From the NCBI RefSeq assembly GCF_023635005.1, contig NZ_JAMLJM010000002.1:186001-250000 (forward strand): a stretch of DNA of 64,000 nt, written 5' to 3'. This document shows positions 38,368 through 47,588 of this stretch, in pieces (the stretch's first letter is position 1; each line of letters opens with the position of its first letter). The notes under the pieces were generated by a model, which worked only from the letters and a program-made list of their open reading frames with translations, searched no databases and was not told where the DNA came from. Both the position numbers and the translations under genes were made by a program. Source of the DNA: Flavobacterium luminosum (GTDB lineage Bacteria > Bacteroidota > Bacteroidia > Flavobacteriales > Flavobacteriaceae).

Positions 38368-39204
38368 TTAAATTTCAGGGAATTCATGACCGCATTTATA
38401 GCAAAATTTAGCCTGTATGTTGTGATCTGCAGTGCCACATTGACCGCAAGGAATCGCTTTTTTTGTCTGTCTTTTTATTTCAGATTTGGCTATTTCGGCC
38501 GTAACAATTCCTGTAGGAACGGCAATAATTCCGTAACCCATAATCATTACAATTGAAGCAATGAATTGTCCTAAGGGAGTAATAGGGGTAATGTCGCCAA
38601 ATCCTACGGTTGACAAGGTAACGATACACCAATAAATAGCTACAGGAATACTAGTAAATCCGGATTCTTTTCCTTCTACGACGTACATTACAGAACCAAT
38701 CACAATACAACTGATGATGAGGAAATACATGAAAACCAAAATTTTCCCTCTACTCGCAATGATCGATTCTCTTAATTGTACTGATTGTCCAGAGAATTGT
38801 GGGTGATTTAGAATTTTGAAAAGTCTCAACAATCGCAAGGCACGAATTACCGTTAGAACATTGCTTCCTACAATGAATATCGATAGATACATCGGCAAAA
38901 TAGCTATCAAATCGATGATTCCGTAAAAACTGAAAATATAGTTTTTTGCTTTTTTGATGGTGATGATGCGAAGAATATATTCAATTGTAAAACAGATTGT
39001 AATGATCCATTCTAAAACAATTAAAATATTATGATATTTTTTATTGAAGCCTTCAACAGTGTCTAACATCACCAATATGACACTCAATAGGATTAACCCA
39101 AGGAGTATTAAATCGAAAAGTCTTCCCGCAACGGTATTGGAACCATATATGATTAAAAATGCTTTCTGTCTGAAAATTTCATATTTCGTTTTTATATGTT
39201 TCAT
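38368..39204 (-). CDS. Voltage-gated-type potassium channel with C-terminal zinc ribbon
   Basis: A 278-residue ion-transport protein with six membrane segments. S4 is VIRALRLLRLFKIL with regularly spaced arginines, and the pore has STVGFGDITP, a TVGYGD-type potassium filter with Phe in place of Tyr. After the last helix and a basic linker, the C-terminus carries two cysteine pairs (CGQCG and CYKCG), a likely zinc ribbon that could sense or tether. Its start codon overlaps the stop of the upstream exonuclease gene as ATGA, so the genes are translationally coupled. Confidence 0.9.
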   Translation of the reverse strand: MKHIKTKYEIFRQKAFLIIYGSNTVAGRLFDLILLGLILLSVILVMLDTVEGFNKKYHNILIVLEWIITICFTIEYILRIITIKKAKNYIFSFYGIIDLIAILPMYLSIFIVGSNVLTVIRALRLLRLFKILNHPQFSGQSVQLRESIIASRGKILVFMYFLIISCIVIGSVMYVVEGKESGFTSIPVAIYWCIVTLSTVGFGDITPITPLGQFIASIVMIMGYGIIAVPTGIVTAEIAKSEIKRQTKKAIPCGQCGTADHNIQAKFCYKCGHEFPEI

Positions 39205-40571
39205 GACTTGTTAAATTTCACCGTTTTAAGCATTTTGTTTTTACGGATATATCCTTGAATAATTGTTTTGGTATCACGATTATTCTGCATAGGAATAATG
39301 ATATTTTTTAAAATGTCTATATTTTTAATCTGATGATTTAAATCATAAAAACAATACCCTTTATAAATCCCGTTTTCAATTAGAACAGCACTTCGTTCCG
39401 TAGTCGTTCGACCTCGGTCAATAATAACCATATTTTGGTTTTGAAATTGGTTATTCTGGATAAAATCATTGACACGTTGATTGTAAGATTCTGAGCTTTC
39501 TTCCTCGATACAAGCTCCTAAACACTGTTTCACATTGTATTGGAAACATGCCTTTTGTGAATCGTATAAACCATTTATTTTTTGACAAAGTTGGTATTTT
39601 TCAGTGATTTTAAACAATGCATTTTTACCTTCCTGATGCGTAGTAAAAGAAGTGATTTCTTTCTTCCTACCATCTGCTTTTTCAATTTTTAAAGCAATGT
39701 ATCCTTTTTCGTTTTTTTCTGCATACAAAGCCCAAGGAAATATAGTTTTTCGCTGCGAACGATTGTAAATAGGTTTATTGATTTTTATTTCTTCACTTTC
39801 TTTTAAAAGTGCAATTAATTCGCTCCCCGTTTCTTCAAAGGTTACCGCATATACATCGCGTTGTATTTTTTTACTTTTGGATGATGTACCCGTAAAATGT
39901 TGATTGACTCTTTTTTTGATGTTTTTGCTTTTGCCAATATAAATGAGTTCTCCTTTTTCATTATGGATGTAGTATATCCCTGTTTTTGAAGGTAGAGATT
40001 CTACAATGTCTAGTAATTTTGGAGATATTCCGGCTTTAATCTCGGTTTTGATAAAACTTTTAAGAATATTCTTTTCTAGATCTTTAGAAAGAAGAATCTT
40101 AAAAAGTTTCACGGTTGCCATAGCATCTCCACTGGCCCGATGTCTGTCGGCTACAGGAATTCCTAAATTACGAACTAGTTTACCAAGACTATAGGAAGGC
40201 TGTTCCGGAATTAATTTCTTAGAAAGCTCAACGGTACACAACGTAGGTTTCTTAAACTCGTATCCTAAACGTTTGAATTCTGTTTTAATCACGCGATAAT
40301 CAAACGAGGTGTTGTGAGCTACAATAGTACATCCTTCAGTAATTTCTATAACGCGTTTGGCGATTTCATAAAACTTCGGCGCGCTTCTAAGCATGGCATT
40401 ATTAATACCAGTAAGTTTCACTACAAAAGGCTGGATAGGAATTTCAGGATTTACCAAACTAATGAATTGATCTACGATTTCATGGCCATCAAATTTGTAA
40501 ATGGCTATTTCGGTAATACCCTCTTCATTGTATTGACCTCCAGTGGTTTCTATGTCGAGAATGGCGTAAAT
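39201..40571 (-). CDS. DnaQ-like exonuclease fused to GIY-YIG domain, apparent ATT start
   Basis: A 456-residue fusion. Residues 1-170 are a DEDDh 3'-5' exonuclease: ExoI (LDIETTGG), ExoII (VAHNTSFDYR) and ExoIII (HRASGDAMATVKLF). Residues about 205-290 are a GIY-YIG nuclease domain (KTGIYYIHNEKGELIYIGKS), as in UvrC and Cho; the rest is UvrC-like. The family begins at MYAILDIETTGG, but here the Met codon is ATT (40569-40571); a TAA at 40584-40586 closes the frame and no ATG, GTG, TTG or CTG lies between. The first standard start, TTG at 40457, would delete ExoI. Either ATT is used or the exonuclease is crippled. Confidence 0.82.
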   Translation of the reverse strand: MYAILDIETTGGQYNEEGITEIAIYKFDGHEIVDQFISLVNPEIPIQPFVVKLTGINNAMLRSAPKFYEIAKRVIEITEGCTIVAHNTSFDYRVIKTEFKRLGYEFKKPTLCTVELSKKLIPEQPSYSLGKLVRNLGIPVADRHRASGDAMATVKLFKILLSKDLEKNILKSFIKTEIKAGISPKLLDIVESLPSKTGIYYIHNEKGELIYIGKSKNIKKRVNQHFTGTSSKSKKIQRDVYAVTFEETGSELIALLKESEEIKINKPIYNRSQRKTIFPWALYAEKNEKGYIALKIEKADGRKKEITSFTTHQEGKNALFKITEKYQLCQKINGLYDSQKACFQYNVKQCLGACIEEESSESYNQRVNDFIQNNQFQNQNMVIIDRGRTTTERSAVLIENGIYKGYCFYDLNHQIKNIDILKNIIIPMQNNRDTKTIIQGYIRKNKMLKTVKFNKS

Positions 40572-41055
40572 AATCTGTTTGTTTTAGTGCTTACTTAAAA
40601 TAGTAAGGCAGAGATTTATGCAAAGTTCGCAATTTTATTGTAATTTAACTAGGCCTTTATACTTTATTATCGACTCTTCAAGCGGTTATTTTAAGTCGGA
40701 AAAATTGCTTTTATTAACTTTTTTGAAAAGGATTTGAAAAGGATTTTTTGTGAATCAATCGGTGTTTTTTAGTAAACCTCACAGACTATAAGGATAGAAG
40801 ATGACTATGAACAAAAAACGGTATTTTTTTAAGTTTAATAATGTATTGAAACTCGAATAGGTTTTTAACATTACATTTAGAATTAATTAACAGATTTTCA
40901 ATGATTTATAAGTTAATTTTAATGTACTACTTTCTTTCTTCGAGCAAATTTAATCAGACAAATGGGAATGTTTTGAAAATAGAGTTTCGTAAATCGAAAT
41001 AATACGATTTAGTATGATTTATTTATTGTCAATTGTTTAATTAAAATTTGTTATT
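40572..41055. other. Gene-free interval of 484 bases
   Basis: AT-rich sequence with no open frame that resembles a gene on either strand. It holds an 11-base tandem duplication (TTTGAAAAGGA at 40722-40732 and 40733-40743) and probably the promoters of the two divergent flanking genes. I found no full match to TTG-N19-TAnnTTTG in either direction. A small RNA cannot be excluded but nothing supports one. Confidence 0.6.
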
Positions 41056-41577
41056 ATGAAATTATTATTTAGTGTTATAGCCTTGGTGGGCTCTTCGTTT
41101 TTGTTGAGTGCTCAGGTTATTAAAGATGAAGAATTGAAGGAAGAAGAATTACCTGCGGTAGTTATTAAAAGTGCCGGCAAAGATTTCTCAATTTATTTGC
41201 CGGATAAAGGTTCCGACTCAAAAGTTAAAGAAATGGAAACGAAGTTTATTGGTTATTCTATAGGTAAAGATTATGAAGGACATGTGGAATATCTAGTCAT
41301 CATGGAAGGTAATGAAGCTTCTTTGGTAGCGACTTATAATGATCAAGGCAAATTAACCCGAGTGGTAGAGGAGTATAAAAATGTTAGATTGCCTAAAAAA
41401 GTAATCTATTCGGTTTATAAATCGTTTCCGGGCTGGACTATAGTGAATGATAAGTTTTTATATACCCAATCTGATGGAGATGTGTTGAAAAAAGAATACC
41501 AAATTAAAATTAAAAAGGATAAAAAAGTAAAAAGAATACTCGTGGAACCCAATGGCAATATTGTAGCCGGTCTTTAA
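41056..41577 (+). CDS. Periplasmic protein of unknown function, PepSY-like
   Basis: A 173-residue exported protein with a signal peptide (cleavage near LLSAQ). The mature part alternates beta strands and short helices and has a repeat-like pattern with RLPKKVIYSVYKSFPGW, which resembles the PepSY-like/BLIP-like folds found in small periplasmic Bacteroidota proteins. The match is structural in flavour and not certain. It is monocistronic, between a long gene-free interval and a strong terminator. No function assigned. Confidence 0.72.
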   Translation: MKLLFSVIALVGSSFLLSAQVIKDEELKEEELPAVVIKSAGKDFSIYLPDKGSDSKVKEMETKFIGYSIGKDYEGHVEYLVIMEGNEASLVATYNDQGKLTRVVEEYKNVRLPKKVIYSVYKSFPGWTIVNDKFLYTQSDGDVLKKEYQIKIKKDKKVKRILVEPNGNIVAGL

Positions 41578-41587
41578 ATAAAACTAC

Positions 41588-41623
41588 AAAAAAAGGGTTT
41601 GGTAAATCACCAAACCCTTTTTT
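41588..41623. terminator. Bidirectional terminator
   Basis: AAAGGGTTTGGT pairs with ACCAAACCCTTT over a five-base loop, with A and T runs on both sides. It separates the periplasmic-protein gene from the convergent clpB. Confidence 0.92.
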
Positions 41624-41659
41624 ATCCAAAAACCAAAATATTAGAGAAAAATAAACTTA

Positions 41660-44254
41660 TTATTGTTCTTGATTTCTAAATACTAATTGACCATCAAAAC
41701 TGTCTAACAAAATGATACTGTCGGTAGTTATTTTACCTCCTAGAATCTCTTTTGATAACTGATTGAGTACTTCTCTTTGAATCACTCTTTTTACAGGTCT
41801 TGCACCAAATTCTGGATCATATCCTTTTTGAGCTAAATATTCTACAGCTTCTGGAGTTGCATCCATGGTGATATTTTGGTGAGCCAACATTTTGATGACA
41901 CTTTTTAACTGTAAGCCCACAATTTCTTTGATATTAGCACTCGATAGAGGAGTAAACATCACGATCTCATCGATACGATTAATAAATTCAGGACGAACAG
42001 TTTGTTTAAGTAAGCCTAAGACTTCTATTTTGGCAGCTTCAGAAGCCGCTTCGATTCCTCCTTTTAAATTTTCGAATTTTTCTTGGATGATGTGGCTACC
42101 CATGTTAGAAGTCATGATGATAATCGTGTTTTTGAAATCAGCCAAACGACCTTTGTTATCTGTTAATCGACCTTCATCTAAAACTTGCAATAAAATGTTA
42201 AAAGTATCTGGATGAGCTTTTTCAATTTCATCTAATAATACAACCGAATAAGGTTTTCTTCTCACAGCTTCGGTCAATTGTCCACCTTCATCATAACCCA
42301 CATATCCCGGAGGCGCTCCTACCAATCTACTCACACTATGACGTTCCTGATATTCGCTCATGTCAATACGCGTCATAGCATTTTCATCATCAAACAGATA
42401 TTCTGCTAGTGCTTTGGCTAATTCTGTTTTACCTACACCTGTGGTTCCTAAAAATAAGAACGAACCAATAGGTTTTTTAACGTCTTGCAACCCTGCACGG
42501 CTTCTTCTTACAGCATCACTTATTGCTTGGATAGCTTCTTCTTGTCCAACAACACGTTTGTGAAGTTCGTCTTCCAGTTTGAGTAATTTTTCACGTTCGC
42601 TTTGCAGCATTTTGGTTACTGGAATTCCGGTCCATTTGGCAACTACTTCAGCAATATCATCATGAGTAACCTCTTCTTTAATTAAAGATTGTCCACTTTG
42701 TTCTTCGGCAAGTTGTGTTTGTAAAGCATCTAGTTTTTCTTGTGATTCTTTAATTTTTCCATAACGGATTTCAGCAACTTTTCCATAATCACCGTCGCGT
42801 TCAGCACGTTCCGCTTCTAATTTGAAATCTTCAATTTCTTGTTTAATAGTTTGGATATGATCCACAATGTCTTTTTCGGATTTCCAACGAGTAAAAATTT
42901 CATTGCGTTCCTCTTTTAAATTTGCTAGATCTAATCCTAAAGATTTTAATTTAACTTCGTCATTTTCACGTTTAATCGCTTCAATTTCGATTTCCAGCTG
43001 CATGATTTTTCTATCCAAAACATCGAGTTCTTCAGGTTTTGAATTGATTTCCATTCGTAGTTTTGAAGCCGCTTCGTCCATTAAGTCAATAGCTTTATCC
43101 GGTAAAAAACGATTGGTAATGTATCGTTGCGATAATTCTACAGCAGCGATGATAGCATCGTCTTTGATTCGTACTTTATGGTGAGTTTCATATTTTTCTT
43201 TGATTCCTCGCAAAATTGAAATTGCGCTTTCGGTATCAGGTTCGTCTACATTAACTTTTTGGAAACGACGCTCTAATGCTTTGTCTTTTTCGAAATACTT
43301 TTGATATTCGTCTAAGGTTGTTGCCCCAATGGCTCTTAATTCACCTCTTGCTAAGGCTGGTTTTAAGATGTTGGCAGCATCCATAGCGCCTTCACCACCA
43401 CCTGCACCAACGAGTGTGTGAATTTCGTCAATGAAAAGCACAATGTCACCTTCAGCGGAAGTTACTTCTTTTACAACCGATTTCAAACGTTCTTCAAACT
43501 CACCTTTGTATTTAGCACCGGCAATCAAGGCACCCATATCAAGAGAATAGACAATTTTGTCTTTTAAGTTTTCTGGCACGTCACCATCAACAATACGGTG
43601 TGCTAATCCTTCTGCAATAGCAGTTTTACCCACACCAGGCTCTCCAATAAGCATCGGGTTGTTTTTGGTACGGCGAGTCAAAATTTGCAATACCCTTCTA
43701 ATCTCTTCATCACGACCAATAACAGGGTCTAGTTTACCCGTACGCGCTAATTCGTTTAAGTTTTTGGCGTATTTATTCAAAGCATTGTAGGTTTCTTCAG
43801 CCGATGCGGATGTTACGCGTTCTCCTTTTCTAATTTCTTGAATAGCAGCTTCGAGTCCTTTTTCGGTAACGCCTTGATCTTTTAATATTTGTGCGACTTT
43901 ACTTTTTGATTTGAAAATAGCTAGTAATAAATGCTCGATAGAAACATATTCATCGTTCATTTTTTTTGCGATGATATTCGCTTCTGTTAACGTATTAGCA
44001 GCATCTCTAGAGAGCATTAAGTCTCCACCGGAAACTTTCGGAAAACTTTGAATGGTGCTTTCCAATACTTTTTTGAAAAGTTCTACGTTTACGTTAAGTT
44101 TCTTCAAAATGAACGGAGCTACATTTTCATCTACCTCTAGTATTCCTTTAAAAATGTGTTCGTTTTCTAGTTGTTGTTGTCCGTTAGCTTGTGCAATTTG
44201 TTGGGCTTGTTGCAAAGCTTCTTGTGATTTGATAGTTAAATTATTTAAATTCAT
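41660..44254 (-). CDS. clpB: ATP-dependent chaperone ClpB
   Basis: ClpB is the Hsp100 disaggregase that, with DnaK, recovers aggregated proteins. The 864-residue protein has two N-terminal Clp repeats, nucleotide-binding domain 1 ([22 protein letters not shown]), the long coiled-coil middle domain (about residues 400-525), and domain 2 ([21 protein letters not shown]). The coiled-coil insert separates it from ClpA and ClpC. Two copies of GACAAAATG lie upstream and may be part of heat-stress control. The gene is monocistronic. Confidence 0.98.
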   Translation of the reverse strand: MNLNNLTIKSQEALQQAQQIAQANGQQQLENEHIFKGILEVDENVAPFILKKLNVNVELFKKVLESTIQSFPKVSGGDLMLSRDAANTLTEANIIAKKMNDEYVSIEHLLLAIFKSKSKVAQILKDQGVTEKGLEAAIQEIRKGERVTSASAEETYNALNKYAKNLNELARTGKLDPVIGRDEEIRRVLQILTRRTKNNPMLIGEPGVGKTAIAEGLAHRIVDGDVPENLKDKIVYSLDMGALIAGAKYKGEFEERLKSVVKEVTSAEGDIVLFIDEIHTLVGAGGGEGAMDAANILKPALARGELRAIGATTLDEYQKYFEKDKALERRFQKVNVDEPDTESAISILRGIKEKYETHHKVRIKDDAIIAAVELSQRYITNRFLPDKAIDLMDEAASKLRMEINSKPEELDVLDRKIMQLEIEIEAIKRENDEVKLKSLGLDLANLKEERNEIFTRWKSEKDIVDHIQTIKQEIEDFKLEAERAERDGDYGKVAEIRYGKIKESQEKLDALQTQLAEEQSGQSLIKEEVTHDDIAEVVAKWTGIPVTKMLQSEREKLLKLEDELHKRVVGQEEAIQAISDAVRRSRAGLQDVKKPIGSFLFLGTTGVGKTELAKALAEYLFDDENAMTRIDMSEYQERHSVSRLVGAPPGYVGYDEGGQLTEAVRRKPYSVVLLDEIEKAHPDTFNILLQVLDEGRLTDNKGRLADFKNTIIIMTSNMGSHIIQEKFENLKGGIEAASEAAKIEVLGLLKQTVRPEFINRIDEIVMFTPLSSANIKEIVGLQLKSVIKMLAHQNITMDATPEAVEYLAQKGYDPEFGARPVKRVIQREVLNQLSKEILGGKITTDSIILLDSFDGQLVFRNQEQ

Positions 44255-44337
44255 ATTGTTAATTGCTAGTCGTTGTTACTTCTAATTGTTTAGTTTTGTA
44301 TTGTGATAGACAATTTGTATTCCAAAGGGGTAAATAG

Positions 44338-44400
44338 GACAAAATGACTTGTTTTTGTGAAGTTTTAAATAAAAACATTATAAATTTAAGACAAAATGTC
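44338..44400 (-). promoter_or_regulatory. Candidate operator: paired GACAAAATG motifs upstream of clpB
   Basis: GACAAAATGAC at 44338-44348 and GACAAAATGTC at 44390-44400 share ten of eleven bases, with starts 52 bases apart. The second reads GACA-TTT-TGTC on the other strand, a perfect inverted repeat of four. Both lie in the 223-base gap between clpB and ytxJ, so they could affect either gene. Confidence 0.45.
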
Positions 44401-44477
44401 GTAAAAATCAAATAAAATGATTCCAAATGAAATTGTGATTGTCGTATTTTAAGTTTCAAAAAGATAAAAATATACAG

Positions 44478-44864
44478 ATGAGTTTTTTTAAAAGTTTTTT
44501 TGGTAATGATGAGAAGCCATCAGAGGCTTCTAAAGTTCAGTGGAATTATTTGACTGAAATAGACCAGCTCAGTACTCTTGAAGAAGAGTCGAAGGAACAA
44601 CCTGTGGTTATTTTTAAGCACAGTACGCGTTGTATTATAAGTAGGACAGCTTTAAAACAGTTTGAAAATCAATTTGATTTGCATGAAAAGGTTAAACCTT
44701 ATTTTTTGGATTTGTTAGAATATCGTCCTATTTCTAATGAAATTGCGGTGCGTTTTAATGTAATGCACCAGTCGCCTCAAATGATTGTTCTTAAAGACGG
44801 CTTTTCGGTTTACGATGCTTCACATGATGCTATTGATGCTGAAGATCTGAAAAAATTTGTTTAA
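44478..44864 (+). CDS. ytxJ: Bacillithiol-system redox protein YtxJ
   Basis: A 128-residue monothiol thioredoxin-like protein of the YtxJ family, thought to act as a bacilliredoxin that removes bacillithiol from proteins. I chose the ATG at 44478 (MSFFKSFFGN). The single cysteine is Cys52 in FKHSTRCIISRTAL; in the common form the residues after Cys are also non-thiol, which fits a one-cysteine mechanism. The thioredoxin fold continues with YFLDLLEYRPIS and the cis-Pro region HQSPQMIVLKDG. bshB1, a bacillithiol-synthesis gene, lies about 7.6 kb away, which supports use of this thiol. Confidence 0.9.
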   Translation: MSFFKSFFGNDEKPSEASKVQWNYLTEIDQLSTLEEESKEQPVVIFKHSTRCIISRTALKQFENQFDLHEKVKPYFLDLLEYRPISNEIAVRFNVMHQSPQMIVLKDGFSVYDASHDAIDAEDLKKFV

Positions 44865-44867
44865 AAT

Positions 44868-44905
44868 AAAAAATCCGAAATAGTTTCACTGTTTCGGATT
44901 TTTTT
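44868..44905. terminator. Bidirectional terminator after ytxJ
   Basis: AAAATCCGAAA pairs with TTTCGGATTTT around an 11-base loop, followed by T residues; the convergent lipoprotein gene ends five bases further on. Confidence 0.88.
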
Positions 44906-44909
44906 GTTG

Positions 44910-46097
44910 TTATCTTCTGAATTTATTTCGGGTAATAATACTTTTTAATTTTGCTTTCAGATCTTCTCCTGAATCATAAACCATTTGTTCGTTGCTTGGA
45001 AACGGTACAGCGCGTCGACCAAAATATTGTAAATAATCAGCATCGCAAGCATTTTTATCTCCGTTATAGTTAGCATAAATATATTCGAATACAAATTCGC
45101 TTGAAAGAGGGAAAGCATCAATTAATTGGTTGGTTCTAAAATCAATATAATCCACTTTTGCAGTTACTTGTGCTGCTTTGTATTGTTTGAATTCATAAAT
45201 CGTAGCACGTACTGTTTTTAAATTGTCCACCATAATCACATTGCCTTTTTCGTCTTTGGTTTGATTACCATTTGCGTCTAATAAAGGCTTTTGTCCATCA
45301 ACAATTTGTTTTTCTTTAATGAATTCACGCTCTTTTACTTGTTCCGGAGAAATGTTAATCTGACGGAAATTAACAATCATTCCAAAATCATATTTAATCT
45401 CTTTTACTTTATTGTTGTGATAAACGGTCCATTTGTCGTTTAAACCAAAAGTACTAAAATCCAATAAATCACTTTGCAAACGAGCCGGAATGATCATGTT
45501 GGTTTCATTTTTAGTATATACATATACAAAGTCAGTTCCTCTGAAAAGAGCTTCCTCCATTAGTTTTTTGACATCTTTGTAGTTAGGATTTAACTGATCT
45601 AGGTAGGCTAAATCATCATACGCTTGTCTGAAACTCATTTTGTTGTTTTGTTTCATCAATCCCTTAGAATTGTCATATAAGTATTTAGACAAAGCTTCGC
45701 GTGTTTTGGTAATTGAATTAGAGTAATCATCAAAAGGGAAGATAGCATTACGCTTTTCATGCAATAAAGGCAAAGGTAAAAGAGGACGGATTCTTTCCTG
45801 ACGATTTTCTAATTGAAGATACGTATTGTATATTTTTTCAAAATTAGCAGGATTGTTCGATTTCTCTAACATATCGATATTGCGAAGATCCTTCTCTTTA
45901 GCTTTGGCAAAAGCTTCTTCTAACAAGTACACATATTCTTGTTTACCTTTAGAGGTTTTATTGGTTTTAAGAGCTTCAACTGAACGATTGATAGCTGCAT
46001 CATAATTACCGTCGCTTAAAAAAGATTGCGTTTTTTTTACTCCGCTGCAACTGGCTAATATTGTAATAGATAAAATTAAAAAAGTAATTTTTTTCAT
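44910..46097 (-). CDS. Lipoprotein of unknown function
   Basis: A 395-residue lipoprotein; the start at 46097 gives a standard signal with lipobox LASC. The first third is helical with TPR-like segments (GNYDAAINRSVEALKTN, YVYLLEEAFAKAKEKD), and the rest is a larger mixed domain (YVYTKNETNMIIPARLQSDL, and AKVDYIDFRTNQLIDAFPL) of a type common in Bacteroidota cell-envelope proteins. No enzyme motif is visible. It has its own promoter and is followed by a terminator. Confidence 0.8.
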   Translation of the reverse strand: MKKITFLILSITILASCSGVKKTQSFLSDGNYDAAINRSVEALKTNKTSKGKQEYVYLLEEAFAKAKEKDLRNIDMLEKSNNPANFEKIYNTYLQLENRQERIRPLLPLPLLHEKRNAIFPFDDYSNSITKTREALSKYLYDNSKGLMKQNNKMSFRQAYDDLAYLDQLNPNYKDVKKLMEEALFRGTDFVYVYTKNETNMIIPARLQSDLLDFSTFGLNDKWTVYHNNKVKEIKYDFGMIVNFRQINISPEQVKEREFIKEKQIVDGQKPLLDANGNQTKDEKGNVIMVDNLKTVRATIYEFKQYKAAQVTAKVDYIDFRTNQLIDAFPLSSEFVFEYIYANYNGDKNACDADYLQYFGRRAVPFPSNEQMVYDSGEDLKAKLKSIITRNKFRR

Positions 46098-46112
46098 AAA
46101 TGGAAATTTTAA

Positions 46113-46141
46113 CAAAGATAGGTATGTATTTGATAAAGCAA
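46113..46141 (-). promoter_or_regulatory. Promoter of the lipoprotein gene
   Basis: Read on the minus strand, TTG at 46141-46139 and TATCTTTG at 46120-46113 are 18 bases apart, matching the Bacteroidota consensus. The start codon is 15 bases downstream. Confidence 0.72.
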
Positions 46142-46151
46142 AGACTAGGCC

Positions 46152-46184
46152 AAAAAAAAAACTCCAATTCTTTGGAGTTTTTTT
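46152..46184 (-). terminator. Terminator after fahA
   Basis: AAAACTCCAA pairs with TTGGAGTTTT with a four-base loop and long A/T flanks, directly after the fumarylacetoacetase stop and just ahead of the next promoter. Confidence 0.88.
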
Positions 46185-46191
46185 AAATGTT

Positions 46192-47475
46192 TTATTTAGT
46201 TGTTATAGGAGGTAGAAGTTTAGTAGATACTTCTCCAAAACCAATACGTATTGTATCATTTTTGCAATAACCTCTAATGATTACGGTATCACCATCATTA
46301 ATAAATTTTCTTTCAGTACCATCTTTCATTGGGATTGGGTTTTTTCCGCCCCAAGTGAGTTCCAACATCGATCCGAAAGAATCTTCTGTAGGTCCAGAAA
46401 TGGTTCCAGAACCCATCATGTCTCCTGAATTTATTCGACATCCGTTGATAGTATGGTGAGCCAATTGTTGACTCATTGTCCAATACATATATTTCAGGTT
46501 TGAATTACAAACCACTGTTTCTTCTGTATTTTCTGGAGCAATCGCTACCTGTAAATTAATATCGAAAGCATGATTTCCTTCTTGTTGTAAGTAAGGGAGT
46601 GGTGCTGGTTCCTGTTTTGGTTGTTCACAACGGAATGGCTCTAATGCATCCATAGTTACGATCCAAGGTGATATTGAAGAGGCGAAATTTTTGGCAAGAA
46701 AAGGACCAAGAGGCACATACTCCCATTTTTGAATATCTCTAGCGCTCCAATCATTCAGTAAAACCATGCCAAAGATATGATCTTCAGCTTCGTTAACCGG
46801 AATATTTTCACCCATAATGTTGGCATCAGTAGTGATAAAAGCAGTTTCCAATTCGAAATCCACTAATCGCGAAGGACCAAAAACTGGTGTTGTTGCATCT
46901 GCTGGCATGGTTTGTCCCATAGGACGATGTACCGGTATACCTGATGGAACAATAGTAGAACTACGACCGTGGTATCCTACTGGAATGTGTAGCCAGTTAG
47001 GTAGTAAAGCATTTTCTGGGTCACGGAACATTTTTCCTACGTTGGTGGCGTGTTCTTTACTAGAATAGAAATCGGTGTAATCTCCAATAAAAACCGGAAG
47101 TTGCATTTCTACGTCTTCCATTTTGAAAATTACCACATCACGGTGTTTTTTATTGTCTCTTAAAGCTGGGTTTTCCGCGTCAAAAATGTCTGCAATTCGA
47201 TTACGTACCAAACGCCAAGTTTTTTTTCCATCAGAAATAAAATCATTCAAAGTATCTTGAAGAAAAACATCGTCTGTTAGTTCTATCCCTTCAAAGTATC
47301 CTAATTGCTGCAAAGCACCTAAATCTATGGCAAAATCTCCTAGACGAGTTCCTACAGTAACGATGTTCTCTTTGGTTAAGAAAACACCAAAAGGAATATT
47401 CTGAATAGGGAAATCACTCTCGGGAGCAATTTCTAGCCATGATTTTCTGTCTGGATTGTTAGCGGTTATACCCAT
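46192..47475 (-). CDS. fahA: Fumarylacetoacetase
   Basis: The last enzyme of tyrosine catabolism by the homogentisate route; it splits fumarylacetoacetate to fumarate and acetoacetate. The 427-residue length and the N-terminal SH3-like domain (FGVFLTKENIVTVGTRLGDFAIDL) are typical. The catalytic half shows FIGDYTDFYSSKEHATNVG, the metal ligands in DFELETAFI, the LLNDWSARDIQKWEYVPLGPF region and GSGTISGPTEDSFGS. The gene has its own consensus promoter. The other tyrosine-degradation genes are not in the window. Confidence 0.97.
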   Translation of the reverse strand: MGITANNPDRKSWLEIAPESDFPIQNIPFGVFLTKENIVTVGTRLGDFAIDLGALQQLGYFEGIELTDDVFLQDTLNDFISDGKKTWRLVRNRIADIFDAENPALRDNKKHRDVVIFKMEDVEMQLPVFIGDYTDFYSSKEHATNVGKMFRDPENALLPNWLHIPVGYHGRSSTIVPSGIPVHRPMGQTMPADATTPVFGPSRLVDFELETAFITTDANIMGENIPVNEAEDHIFGMVLLNDWSARDIQKWEYVPLGPFLAKNFASSISPWIVTMDALEPFRCEQPKQEPAPLPYLQQEGNHAFDINLQVAIAPENTEETVVCNSNLKYMYWTMSQQLAHHTINGCRINSGDMMGSGTISGPTEDSFGSMLELTWGGKNPIPMKDGTERKFINDGDTVIIRGYCKNDTIRIGFGEVSTKLLPPITTK

Positions 47476-47513
47476 AGTATATTTTTTTGTTATAAAACTT
47501 TATTTTCAATGTT

Positions 47514-47543
47514 CAAATATAACTTCTATTAAGATTAAACCAA
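47514..47543 (-). promoter_or_regulatory. Promoter of fahA
   Basis: On the minus strand TTG at 47543-47541, a 19-base spacer and TATATTTG at 47521-47514 form an exact consensus. The start codon lies 38 bases downstream. Confidence 0.8.
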
Positions 47544-47553
47544 ACACTTTTCG

Positions 47554-47561
47554 TACTTTTG
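47554..47561 (+). promoter_or_regulatory. -7 element of glyA
   Basis: TACTTTTG matches TAnnTTTG and lies 27 bases before the glyA ATG. No TTG is found at the usual distance upstream, so only half of the consensus is met. Confidence 0.45.
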
Positions 47562-47588
47562 ACGGGTATTTAACAAATTTTAATTAAA

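Noticed and set aside
40722..40746. 11-base tandem repeat as a regulatory array
   Set aside because: Only two copies, AT-rich, and no relation to a start codon; probably slippage.
41892..44285. Long open frames on the plus strand opposite clpB
   Set aside because: They are antisense to a highly conserved gene, have no homology-like features and follow from its codon use.
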